Source: Oreocharis arfaki (taxonomy: Eukaryota; Chordata; Aves; Passeriformes; Paramythiidae). From it: a stretch of DNA of 64,000 nucleotides. Where the stretch lies: positions 242,266 through 306,265 of the forward strand of contig VZRR01007589.1 of NCBI GenBank assembly GCA_013398015.1, read 5' to 3'. Positions 14,044 through 25,128 of the stretch are shown in pieces; positions within the stretch are counted from its first letter, which is position 1, and every line of letters starts with the position of its first letter. The translations under genes were made by a program, and so were the position numbers. Under the pieces are notes generated by a model. The model did no database searches. It saw only the letters and a program-made list of their open reading frames with translations, and was not told where the DNA came from.

Positions 14044-17000
14044 GTAAACAGAATCTAGACCTTTGATAGCAGCAAGGAAGAAACTATCTGGGAGAAATGA
14101 TAGAACACAAAAGAAACTGATTTTCCCAGGGTAGAACCATACTTTGTCTGTGAAGAGCTGCTTGACTCTTGATCAGCTGCTTTTTTCTGTGGATTAATCT
14201 CACTAGAAGTCAGGAGATAGAGGTCAGGATTCAAAATGCTGATAGGGAAGGAAATTAATTTCCTCCCTCATCCTCCAGAAATTAATTGCAACATCTTCAA
14301 AAATCTGACCAGAATGGTAGGATCCTGCCCAGCTCAAGGGCAGTAAGCAAGCTTCAGCATGGGTGGTTGTGGAGCAAAGAGACAAACACGGTACGGGAGC
14401 CAAGTGCCCTTCTGCTGTTTGGAAACATTTGAAGTTCTCAGAGTTGGTGTTGAAAAAGCAAAATAAGCTGGGAAATGTAAGGAGCTCTCTCAGCCTAGAT
14501 GTGGCAACAAACAAAGAATTGCGCAGACATGAACAAACTGCATTGGCAGTCAGCTAGGAGGGTAGAATCAACTCCCTTAACTCCAGGTGTCCAAAGTGTC
14601 TTGTTTCTGGTAACCTCGGTTTCCTTTGGGATGACTATAGGGATGCAGGGTGGTTAAAAAATACCACAAATTGCTCTCTGGATGCATTTTTCTTTTTCAC
14701 TCACTAAAGGAACTCAGACAACCAGCTTGGACCAGACACTGAACTTAAGATGCATGGGATTAGGTAAATCCTACCTTTAGAAACCCAAAGCACACCAGAA
14801 GCTTGCCAGTCAAAGAGGGTGACAGATACATGGGCCACACCAGGCTTGCAGCTATCATCAGGAGCCCCAGTATTTCTGTGTAAGAGTGGATTTGGGACAA
14901 AGCCAGCTGTCCATGTCAGCCTACAGTGAGGCAGTTCTACCAGTTCAAAAGCAATTTTCCACAGCTGCACAAAAGCCGGTCAGCCCAGACTCCCACAACA
15001 TGGTTGGTGCTCGAAATTAGTGAGTCAGTGCTGTTTTGAGTGAGGATGGTAAAGCCACTGTGCTAAGAGTTTACCAGAGCTGGTAGAAATTTCTAAATTC
15101 TGGAAAAGGAGATTTGAAAAACAGGTTTAAGGTATAAAATCTGTTTTCACATGAACAGCTTTTCTGCAAGGCCCCAAAATACATGCTCTTCACACCCCCT
15201 GCACATCACAGAGTATTCTATCCATTTGATTCTCCATTTTAAATTGTGAGCTTCTGATACCAACTTTGTAATATACTTTAATCTCTATGGGCAAAAGATG
15301 CAGGGGTGGTTATCCTCATTGTTATTCCTTAATCCCTGAGAAGTTTGCTGAAATGACTATAGATTACTTTTGGATAGTTTTGACTTAATATTCCTGTGTG
15401 CACATATGAAGAGACAGGTACCAGATGTTGACTACAATGTCTGTATGATCAAAATTAGTAACCATTGTGCATTATTTGTTTCATCACCACCCTGAATGTA
15501 TAACTCAGAAGCTGACTGCTGAGCACTGGCTGCCATGATCCTGGCAGCACGAAGAACAAACCTAGCAAATATTTACTTGTGAGTCCAACACCTCGCTAAA
15601 CAAGGGACTGGAAAGGGGTAGAATAAAACAGCTATGAGGCTGAAAACAAAGAAAGTGTTTCACAAGTTTGCCCATGCTCCAGGGAATAGCTTTAGCTCAA
15701 AACATGAAAGGGATGCTTTGACTTACAAGCATATGGCATGCTTGTTCAACTCACTGTCATTAAAACTGCAAAAATTAAGTAAATATTCTGGCAGCTTTAT
15801 TAGGCATTCTGCTTTCTCTAGAAAAGCTTATCCTGGACTGGATTCAGTTCAGAGAGAGGTTCTCAGGCTCTACCAAAGGCACAAAATGAAGCAATTATAT
15901 CACCCAATTGATGGAGCTGCCATCCCTTCCCTTGGGAGGCTTTTCACAGCCTATCAGGCCTGGTAGGCCTCAGTACAAGGAAAATCATACTAAAATGCGA
16001 GGTTGAGATCCAATCTATTTTTGCCTTTTAATTTTTTTTTTAATATATCTTTCCCCCCCTTCAATTAACGCCAAATATTGTTACAGTCATCAGCACTAAG
16101 GTATAAACCCCTCAACTTCTGACATTTAGTTGTTTTTGTCTTGATTTTTGATCCTTTTGGGTTAAGCCATAATAGTTTCTAGTGTATTTCCCTTGACAGA
16201 ATCAATCAGGACTTTAGCTGCTGTAGTGGCCAGCTCTTACTGTCAGACAGGAAATCTCTTTACCTTCAGTGCACCCCATGGACTCCTCTGTGCAATGCAA
16301 GGACATATACAGGCATGTAAGAAGGGAATTTTCAGAAAACACAGTGAACTGAATCTGACATGTCTAATAGGAGCGGAGCCCTCATGAATCCCTGCCATTT
16401 GAAAGCAGTGGATATCTATCTGCCCTTGGCATTCCTGGTCAATGTATCTAGATGAACCCTTTACCATGAAGGACCTCAAAGTCTATGACCAATGGGTTCC
16501 ATAGATGAGATCTGTGTCCTCTCTTCTTTCCCATAATTTCACAGTGTGTAGTTGGATAAATCATACCCAACTCTCTGTCATGCCTCTGTGTTTTCTTCCA
16601 GAGAGAAAGAATTGTCACATCTCTGAGCTCTTGAATTTTAACTGCTCCAAGAAATGTACTAGTCTGTGTTTTGTGAGGACAGGAAGGGCAATGAAAATGT
16701 TTAATGTCAGGTGGGGTCTGTAGCAGAGGCTGTGGTGGGAACTCTGAGCAGTTCAGCAGGGACACATCATTGGTGGGCTGGAACAAGCATGCAGACACGA
16801 ACATAAGCACCTAATGGGCGTTGCTGTCTGTTTAGGCTCTCGGCTGTTGTGAAGTCAGGCTGTGGTTGGGCAGAGGGCTTGAGAACTGAAATGGGACTCA
16901 GACAGTCAGTTCATGGTGTTGCTGGAGAGACCTGAAACCTATTTCTGCCACGTTGAGGGTGTTTGGTTTCCTGGAACTGAGAAAACGTTCCTTGGGGAGA

Positions 17001-18334
17001 AAGGAAAACATGCCTTTCGAAGGAAAAGGGGGATTAAATATGATGCAAGAACTACAAATTAAATTCTTCTTTTTTTTTTCCCAAAAGGATTGAAACACAG
17101 TATCTGAGTAGGCCTTGACAGAGGTGTGAGGGTTGTGTGGCTCTACATGGTACAGATTTATTCTTGGAGCTGAAGTAGAATTTGCAGCAAAACAACACTG
17201 TCTGTGGTGACATCTGGCCTCTGTGAAGTCAGTGGGAAAACTCCAATGATCCTAGTGGATGAAGAGCCTTGAATGTGGGAAACAGTAAGCAGGATCTGAT
17301 CTTCTGTCTGTCCTGTCTGCTTCTGAATCTCTGACAGGTGGGTGGTCAGTTACAAGTACTTTGGAAGAATATTTTAAGTGTAAAATACTCACTTCCTAGG
17401 CCAGTGTCTTGTAGCCAAAATATTGTCAGTGCTTTTTGTCCTTAAACATGATTTTAGATTATTTAGATATGTTTATCTCATTCCATGAGATATTACATGA
17501 ATTCTTTGGACATGGAAAAGCCACATCCTCAGTCTTGGAGGCAAAATAATTTCACATTTCAATTTCTTTTTCAGTGGGATTCAAGTGATAATTTGTGCTC
17601 TCTTTGGAGCAGAATGCATTTTTTCATGGTCCAGACAACAGTTTTGTCCTACGCCTCTTGAACCAAACAGCTTCTCCCTCCCAAACCCCAAGGACTCATC
17701 ATCAAAACCCACAAGACACCCAAAGCACTGTGAAGTTTGTTTCTTTCAATTTAGCATTTAACACGAGTTGGACAGGGAAATACAGAGCACGCAGAGCCCC
17801 AAGACATCCTGGCACAGTTGCTGAGACATGTCAAGTGCAGCAGTGCATGTCAGCCTGCGCCAGGTTCTGCACAGGTTGGGAAGTAACGCAGACACAGTCC
17901 TGATCACCACTGCCCTCCCAGGGGAATTCCGTGCATGCTTGTGAAACTTTTCCTAGGGGATGTCGCTGGCTGGTAGAGTGTGAGAATAGAGCAATGGACA
18001 CAGCTGTTTCCCTCATTCTGTGTGCCGAATGTTTTCCCTTCTTGTTTACAGTGCTATAAATTATTTTTTAGTTGAACCTTTGTTCTGGGTGCAGCTTAGC
18101 CTTGAGCTGGGTTTGCTTGTTTGTTTCCGCTCCTGCTTCATTTCCTCTGCCTGCCTCCCAGCATGACTAACACTGTCTGTGCTGCTTCCCTTGTCTCCAC
18201 AGCTTCCCCCCCAGTGCTCTGTCCTGGACACAGGCAAATGCCATGCTGGTCCTCAGTGTTCTGCCAAAGGGTGACCCGCTCGGCATCGAGCAGCACGGGG
18301 AAGGCTGCTAACAGCGACAGAGAGGCGATGACTT

Positions 18335-18500
18335 CATAGAATCACAGAATCGTTTAGGCTGGGAAGGACCTCTGAGATCATTGAGTCCAGTCGTTAACCC
18401 AGCACTGCCAAATCCCCCACTTAAGCATGTCCCTAAGTGCTACATCCACACGTCTTTTAAATACCTCCAAGGATAGTGACTCCACCATCTCCCTGGGCGA
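18335..18500 (-). mobile_element. CR1 LINE fragment, 3' end
   Basis: The left edge carries the reverse complement of the CR1 3' tail (CATAGAATCACAGAATCG), followed by GGGAAGGACCTCTGAGATCA and GAGTCCA. The body runs through an AGCACTGCCAA block to CACCATCTCCCTGGGC near 18,498, where similarity stops. The element is therefore on the minus strand, about 165 bp long, and 5'-truncated within the 3' region. It shares the GTTTAGG...GAGATCATTG signature with the copy at 59,637, so the two likely belong to one subfamily. It has no coding capacity. Confidence 0.93.
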
Positions 18501-20742
18501 CAGACCTTTGTTTCTTGTTAAGAAAATGAAACCTTTGCTAGGCTTTCCTTTTTTTTTTTCTCTTGCACCATGAGCAAAGCAAGACGGATGTGTGACAAAG
18601 AGAAAGAAGCCCTGTGTTCCCTGATGTTGTGGTCTAACCCCTGCCAGCAGCTAATCCCCACACACCTGCTTGCTCACTGCATCCAGAGGGATGGGGGAGA
18701 GAATCAGGAGGGTAAGAGTGACAAAACTCCTGGGCTGAGATTAAAGACAGTTTGATAGGTAAAGCAAAAGCTGTGTGTGCAAACAAAGCAAAACAAGGAA
18801 TTAATTCATCCCTTCCTATGGTCAGGCAGGTGTTCAGCCATCCCCAGGAACATCCTAACATCCCCATCACACCTAACAGTTTTTCGGAAGACAAATTCCA
18901 CCCCTCTGAATGCGTCCTCTTTTCTTCTTCCCTGGCTTGATATGCTGAGCATGATTCCATAAGGTCTGGAATGTCCCTTGGATCGATTGGGGTCAGCTTT
19001 CCCAGCTGATTCACCTCCCAACCCCTTGCGCACCCTCAGCCTCCTCACTGGTGGGGTGGAGTCAGAAGTAGAAAAGCCTCGGCTCTGTAAGCTCTGCTCA
19101 GCAGTTATGAAAACATCCCTGTATCATCAACAGTTTCCAGCACAAACCCAAAACACAGCCCCCTAGCAGGTACTAGGAAGAGCATTAACTCTGCCCCAGA
19201 TAAAACCAACACCTGATGTACTTTTTGATGGATTAATATGAGTCTGGGAGAGGTAAAGTGGCACCTGCCTTCATTTGATCATTCATATTCATTTGAACTG
19301 ATATGCATTTTTCTTCTTTCACTTTGTCTTATATTTTGCTGGTCTGGGACAAGCTTTTTGCTCTCCTATAATCGATATGATACATCTTCATAGATGACAA
19401 CTCACTTTATCATTTCAAGCCTGTTAAGCCACCCCGCAGACCTCCACCACAGTCCTTCAGACTCTGCAGTGCCTTTACTGCCTCTGCAACTGCTGGCAGC
19501 TTCTGAGCTTAACTTCTGGTTCATGGGTTTTCAATACCTCTCAGAAAGTGCAACCCTCTTAGCACAGGAAAGGCTTCATGCAGTCGTGGGTGACCATGCA
19601 CTGCAAGCATGGACCTGGTGAGCTGATTGGCTTGGGCTAGAAGGCTTGAACTATTTTCCTTATTTATTACTCCTTTCATGTCTTCTGCAAATTGAAGTGA
19701 AAATGAACTTGAACCAAATCCCACTGCGGTCGGTGAAAAAACTCCTGCCTGTTTCAGGGGATACTGGAAACTGGCCCTGAAACCTACAACTCCTCAGGGT
19801 ATCCATCTTGACCAGCTTTGCGCCTCAAGTTATCCCAAGTATTTAAAAGCTTTGCTGAGTCCGTCGGGAACTCACAGAGACCGTGCTTCAAAGCTTGTGT
19901 GGCAACGGAGCTATGACAGCTCAAAATGCAACAAAGTAATGGGAAAAGCAAGAGTTCTGTTCCTTAACAGGAATGGTTCAACAGAAGCAAAATGAGCCAG
20001 TGTAAGTTTGGGAGTGGATTTAAAGAAAGTTTTGCCAAACCTAGCACATTTTGCAAGGTAGAGATTTTGCCAAAAGAGTATGTTTTACCTCTGTTTTGTT
20101 TATTTCTGATATAAATTGTTGATGGCACTCTTTTTCACTCTGGGCTGTTACCTGTGTCCTCTCAAGAGTGAAAAACAGTGCTGTGGGAGTGATTGTATCC
20201 AGGGCCTGGGACACCTGTTGGGACTCAAATGACCTGGATCACTCTATAGCTTCATCGTGGACATCGTAGATGGTCAGTGCCAGCTACTGCATCTCATTTC
20301 CCCTTTTATAAAATATAGATTGCAGTGCCTCTCTGTTTTAGAGAATGCTGTCAGGATAATGCCCTCTAATGATTATGAGACACCTGATAGTGATTGAAAG
20401 CACATATGTGGATAGGTGAAACCTGCTGGGACACAGATTGACAAAAATAAATGGGGATAATCTGAATCCAGAGAATTGCTTTCTGCTAAATTACGCTGTA
20501 TCATATCTGTTATTACACACATCACCCCAACACGAAAATTCATACATTCCTTTATAGTAATCCTTCTGATTGTATACAAGGTCCCAACAAACAAGTGAAA
20601 ATATTTCAGGATATTCTCTGTGCAAAATCTTAGTCATTACTCATTGGCAGGAAGTAAGCCAGCTAAGCATTTCCCCAGCTTGTCAGCTTTCTGGGAAGCT
20701 GAAGCCAGGCCCTATTGCTGGGCAGGACTGCCAGCTGCAAGT
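18501..20742. other. Unique non-coding sequence, no gene seen
   Basis: Spacer between two minus-strand CR1 copies. It includes a T-rich run near 18,550. A 126-codon minus-strand frame at 18634-19014 overlaps several plus-strand frames of similar length, so coding is not supported. I recognise no other element. Confidence 0.55.
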
Positions 20743-21150
20743 TTGTCTTTCTTGTACTGAGGAGCCCAGCACTGGACACAGTGCTCCAGATGCAGCCTCA
20801 CCAGGGCTGAGCAGAGGGGCAGGATCACCCCACTTGACCTGCTGGCAAAGCTGTTCCTAATGCACCACAGGATCCCATTGGCCTTCTTGCCCACAAGGAC
20901 ATTGTTTGCTCATGGACAGCATGTTGTCCACCAGGACCCCCAGGTCCTTCTCCGCAGAGCTGCTTTTCAGCAGGTTGGCCTCCAGCATGCGCTGGTGCAG
21001 GGGGTTATTCCTCCCTAAGTGCAGGACCCTGCGTTTGCCTTTGAGTATCAGTCCCTCCTCCCAGCTCTGTATCATCAGCAAACTTGCTGGGGGCACAGTC
21101 TGTCCCCACATCCAGGTCACTGATGCATGAGTTGAACAGCTTGTTCCGTT
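20743..21150 (-). mobile_element. CR1 LINE fragment with reverse-transcriptase FADD region
   Basis: On the minus strand this segment covers part of the CR1 ORF2 reverse transcriptase and the sequence 3' of it. Translation of the minus strand near 21,060-21,150 gives LFNSCISDLDVGTDCAPSKF followed by ADDTELGG, the RT catalytic FADD motif with both Asp residues kept. Further on are the typical TTGTCCACCAGGACCCCCAG and GAGCCCAGCACTGGACACAG blocks, read on the plus strand. Near 21,043 the text jumps from the TGCGTTTGCCTTTG block to the one before the FADD region, so about 100 bp of the usual consensus appears deleted. This estimate rests on memory of the family. Both ends are truncated, and frames are broken downstream of FADD. 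It is dead. Confidence 0.93.
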
Positions 21151-22319
21151 TAGGCAAGGCTGTGCAGCCTGCTGACCATATACAATGTATTTCTGATTGC
21201 ACATTTCATCACTATGCAAGTCTGTTAAAATGCTCTAGCATGGAGGCACAGGAGCTTATATAAGTGCTAGAATGCTGTGTAAAAACTACTTGTATTTTAA
21301 ACAATAAGTTTGCCATGCTGTAGGGCTCTTTTATGTACCATTCAGCAAAAGGGATAAGGAACATTTATCTTTATTGATTTAAAATGAACTGCAGTTTAAA
21401 ATTAAAAAATAAAATCTGAAATAATATTAAAATTAAAGTAGCAATGGCTGTTCCCCTTCCTGGCATAAGCCCAATATTTACTTGCATGAAGTCCAGTTGC
21501 CAATTATAAATTGAATAGTGCAGCGCAAGTTCCTGGTACCAGAACATTGCATTGCCCAAGTGTTTTATTCAGAGTGTCAAACAACATGTTAATAACTTAT
21601 TTAAATGCCAGTGCATCCAGTAATTTTATGATATTAGGATTTAATTTATTCCCTAATTAAACTGAGAAGACTAAGGCAGGAGAAGAAAATAAAATAAAAA
21701 AAGGCAGAGAAGGTGAGATTTGAATGTAAATGTTACTACATCAATGATCTGGGGCTGGAAATAAAGTATGCATCCCATAATCCATACTCTTTTTCAGAAA
21801 AATAAGCATAAAAATATGGTTTACCTAAAAAAGGTAGCATCAGGACAGCTCATTATATAGACAACATGAAGTGAGGGAAAACTTCTGGCTTGCTCGAAGG
21901 AACTTGTTCAGGAAAATAAGTTTCTGAGGTCCCAAAGAGAACTGAACAAAGCAAAATAACTTGCAATTAAAAAAAAAAAAAAAAAAGAAAATTTATAAAA
22001 ATGACACCATGTACACCCCAAGACAATCAGGACAGCCATCCATCCTCTCCTGAAGAAAAGGAGGAAGACCTGTCTGCTCCCAGCCCTTCTACATGCAAAG
22101 ACTCCAGGATGCTGACACCCCCAAAGACTGACTGTCAGCATTAGCACCCAGAACAGCACTGACAGGGTGAGCATAACACCAAAGAAAAGGAGGACATACT
22201 AAGAAGGCTTTTCTATACAAATTATTTTAAAGACATTGCAGTTTTTCTGCATTAATTTGGGTTAGTGTACAATGTGGAGAGAGATGGATGTGATGGGTAG
22301 ATTGTGAGAAGAATAGGAA
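21151..22319. other. Unique AT-rich spacer with A18 tract, no gene seen
   Basis: AT-rich sequence containing an 18-A run at 21969-21986. I recognise no other element and no credible exon. Confidence 0.55.
21969..21986 (+). repeat. Poly(A) tract, A18
   Basis: Uninterrupted run of 18 A in AT-rich sequence. No retroelement body is evident on its left. Confidence 0.85.
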
Positions 22320-23150
22320 AGTGGTTGGATGGTCACATCCAGAGGGCGGTGGTCAGTGACTGAGAATCCCAGTGGAAACCACTGACAAGTCCATACTGGG
22401 ACCAGTGTTATTTAATATCTTCATTAATGACACAGATGAAGGGATTGAGTGAACCTTTTGCAGGTTTTCAGAGGACACCAAGCTGCGTGGTGCTGCTGCC
22501 TCACCTGAAGGATAGAATGCCATCCAGAGGGACCTGGGCAAGCTCAAGAAATGGGCCCATGGGAATCTCATGAGGTTTTACTAAACCGAGTGCAAGGTGC
22601 TGCACCTCCGTGGGGCATCCCCCAGTATCAACACAGGCTGAGGGACAAGCAGATGGAGGGCAGCCCTGATGAGAAGGACTTAGGAGTGCTGGTGGATGAG
22701 AGGCTGGACATGAGCTGCCAGTGTGCTCTCACAGCCCAGAAAGCCAAACATCCCCTGGGCTACATCCAAAGCAGCGTGGGCAGCAGGGCCAGGGAGGGGA
22801 TTCTGCCCCTCTGCTCTGCTCCGCTCTGCTGAGACCCCACCTGCAGTGCTGCATCCAGCTCTGGGAGCCCAGCACAGGAAGGACATGGAGCTGTTGGAGT
22901 GAGTCCAGATGAGGCCACAAAGATGATCAGAGGGATGGACCTCCTATATGAGGAAAGGTTGAGAGAATTGAGATTGCTCAGCCTGAAAAAGAGAAGGCTT
23001 TGGGGTGACCTAAATGCAGCCTTACACTACCTGAAGGGAGCCTTACAAGAAAGACAGAGACTCAGAAGGGCATGTAGTGACAGGACAAGTGGGAATGGAT
23101 TCAAACTGGAAGAGTGGGTTTAGATTATATATGAGAAAAAGACTTTTCAT
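22320..23150 (+). mobile_element. CR1 LINE fragment, RT C-terminal half and downstream, inactivated
   Basis: A sense-strand CR1 of about 830 bp. The encoded protein starts with a recognisable reverse-transcriptase segment: GPVLFNIFINDTDEGIE, a stop, then the catalytic region as RFSEDTKL where the family has FADDTKL. The first catalytic Asp is therefore Glu. Next comes NAIQRDLGKLKKWAHGNLMR, with further in-frame stops, then the block TCTGCCCCTCTGCTCTGCT and the AGATGATCAGAGGGATGGA region. Similarity ends near 23,150 at ATGAGAAAAAGACTTTTCA, before the usual 3' tail, so both ends are missing. Stops and frame breaks make it a non-functional relic. Confidence 0.95.
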
Positions 23151-24236
23151 CATTATTCTTCACATTAGAAATAATGTATCTGAGTTTCTGAAAACAGCCT
23201 AGCTGTTCAGCAAAACAACTAAAGCTCCTCAGACCACTGGGAGCCTGTGCCTTTCTATATGACTGATTCACACATGGTAATCATTCTTCTTTGCAAAACT
23301 ACGATGTGTTTTATTTCTCACTGGTAGGATTATATACTATGATATAATCTTCGGAGTACAGCATTTCAGTTTAAGTAAAACTTTCTTCACTGAATCATTT
23401 GCAATAAAGCGTTTTTCAGTGACCAAACTATAATTCTGCTAGCAGCTTCCTGCTCAATTTTATTTTTATAAAAAGGATAACTTCCTATTAAAATGAGCTT
23501 TGAAGAATAAAAAAATACGGTTTACTTAAGAGTTCAGCTGCATCAGAATGGATTAATTTTTGACTTGTTCCTGAACAGTTAGTTTGGCTGTTTAGAGGGC
23601 TCATGTGCAGGTGAAATTTTCAGGTACTTCATATTAGTCATGTAGGTAGAAATGATACCACAGGAAGCACAGTACTCTGCAGCAGCATTTTTATGAAAAA
23701 GCCCACTTAAGCCTGAGAGCAGGTTTTCGAAAATGAGTACCTAAGTGACTTTCTTCAGATGAGTATTTTCAAACCTAGATTTATTATTTTTAATCAACGT
23801 TTTGGTAACTGAAAATAGGGCTAAGTTTTAAAAAGAACTTAAACATGGCAAAGATTTAAAGTGAAGCATTTGACCCACAGTAATTGTGTAGCCTTTGGCA
23901 AATCATGTAATATTTTTTGTGCTAGGTTATGTAGCATGAAAGGTCCCCACACATAGAGAAGCCCTCAGAACCAGCATGGGGAGCCCCAATTACATCCCAA
24001 GTGGCTGCTCTTTGGGCACCGGAGAGCGGCTAACTCCCTGAAGGCTTGTTCCCTACCTTGAAAGACCCTAAGGCACAGAGACATGTAGACTCCCAGTGTC
24101 CCATCACTGACATGAGGCCCAGTTAATTCCTCTGGGCTGTCCTGGGGAGCCTCAGGCCCTGGGCTGGAGCACCCCATCACCACAAGCCAAAGGGAGAGCC
24201 GCCATCACCTCACAGACAAAGAGGTCACTGCCAGGG
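23151..24236. other. Unique spacer, becoming GC-rich after about 23,950
   Basis: AT-rich to about 23,940, then a marked rise in GC leading into the module at 24,237. No gene is seen. The GC-rich edge may belong to the same insertion as that module. Confidence 0.5.
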
Positions 24237-25128
24237 ATGTGAGGATCACCACTGGGGGGACAGGGAAAGGGTATTTTAGGACTGCACGGGACTTATGGGA
24301 TGTTCTGTGAAGGATAGGGAAAAGGGGAACCAAGGTGTTTTGGAGAGAGGTGAGTGGGAAAACAGTAGGATACAGGAATGCAGTATAAAGGTATGGGCTG
24401 GTCAGTGCACCTACCTGCCTGTGCCCCGCGTGTGACCAGGGTAGTCCATCCCAGACTCTGTCTAAACCCCACTTCTTGCCATTTTTCCAGGCAAACAGCC
24501 TTGTTCTCTGTGCAGAAGGTCTCAGTGACAGCCCCCGGATTGAGACCAGGGGCTGGAGGCCCTTTTGTCTCTGGTGAAAAAGAGACTGGTGTCTGGAGAG
24601 ACCAAGTTGGCTGCTGGAGGGGCCAGAGGGTCCCGATCAGAGAGACTGTGGGATTTGGATGTTGGCTGAGACTCACCTCTGCGTGTGTTTGCACATCAGA
24701 GAGCTGTCCATAGCAGCAGCTGCAAGGTTGCACCCTCAGAGGCTCATATGTCCTAGTGCCAGCAGCTGGGAAGACTGGGAACCCAGGGCAACTACTGAGA
24801 CAGCTGAGTGTCTGAGCCCAGCTGCTGAGGGAATTCACCTTGCAGGATCACATTTCCCAGCAAGGGACATTCTGCCTCAACTGGCAGACAGAGGACAGGA
24901 TGAGGCCATTGGTGTGTTTTGTGTCTTTTGGAGTTCCATATTCTCTGTCTATGTTGATCTGTGCGTCCAGCTAGGTATGTGTGTATATATGTGTTGTATA
25001 TGTGTGCTCCATGCACAATTGCCTTCTGGGGACACCAGTGCACCCTCACTGGTGGCTGGATCTGGTGCTAGGGAGGTGTGGCAGCCTTATCCTGTCAGGC
25101 CACAGGATTTAGCAATCCCCTAACATCA
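24237..25128 (+). mobile_element. Possible LTR-derived module, GC-rich, unresolved ends
   Basis: A GC-rich block in AT-rich surroundings. It has a clean TATA box (CAGTATAAAGG, TATAAA at 24384-24389) about 150 bp from a TGTGAGG start, and a possible end at CCCTAACA near 25,128. The arrangement and general wording resemble avian endogenous-retrovirus LTRs, but I see no clear polyadenylation signal and no target duplication at these edges, so class and borders are uncertain. Open frames of 181 codons (minus) and 154 codons (plus) overlap here and look like by-products of high GC. It could instead be an unrelated promoter-like or simply GC-rich unique segment. Confidence 0.4.

Larger units (their letters stand above)
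3506..18334. other. Unique non-coding sequence, about 14.8 kb, no gene seen
   Basis: I find no convincing exon, RNA gene or young repeat apart from the A-tract at 6644 and the hairpin at 13993, listed separately. The most AT-rich part is around 9.88-10.20 kb. The longest open frame, 125 codons at 11013-11390, begins with low-complexity Ala/Thr/Pro-rich translation and matches no family I recognise. A short 21-bp-period duplication lies at 11720-11760, with the unit AGATGGGGAGGA. Old, diverged repeats may be hidden here. Confidence 0.55.

Noticed and set aside
18634..19014. 126-codon minus frame
   Set aside because: Overlapped by several frames on both strands; no domain.
24293..25123. Overlapping frames of 181 codons (minus) and 154 codons (plus)
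   Set aside because: Both strands are open because of high GC in a probable repeat; no domain is recognisable.
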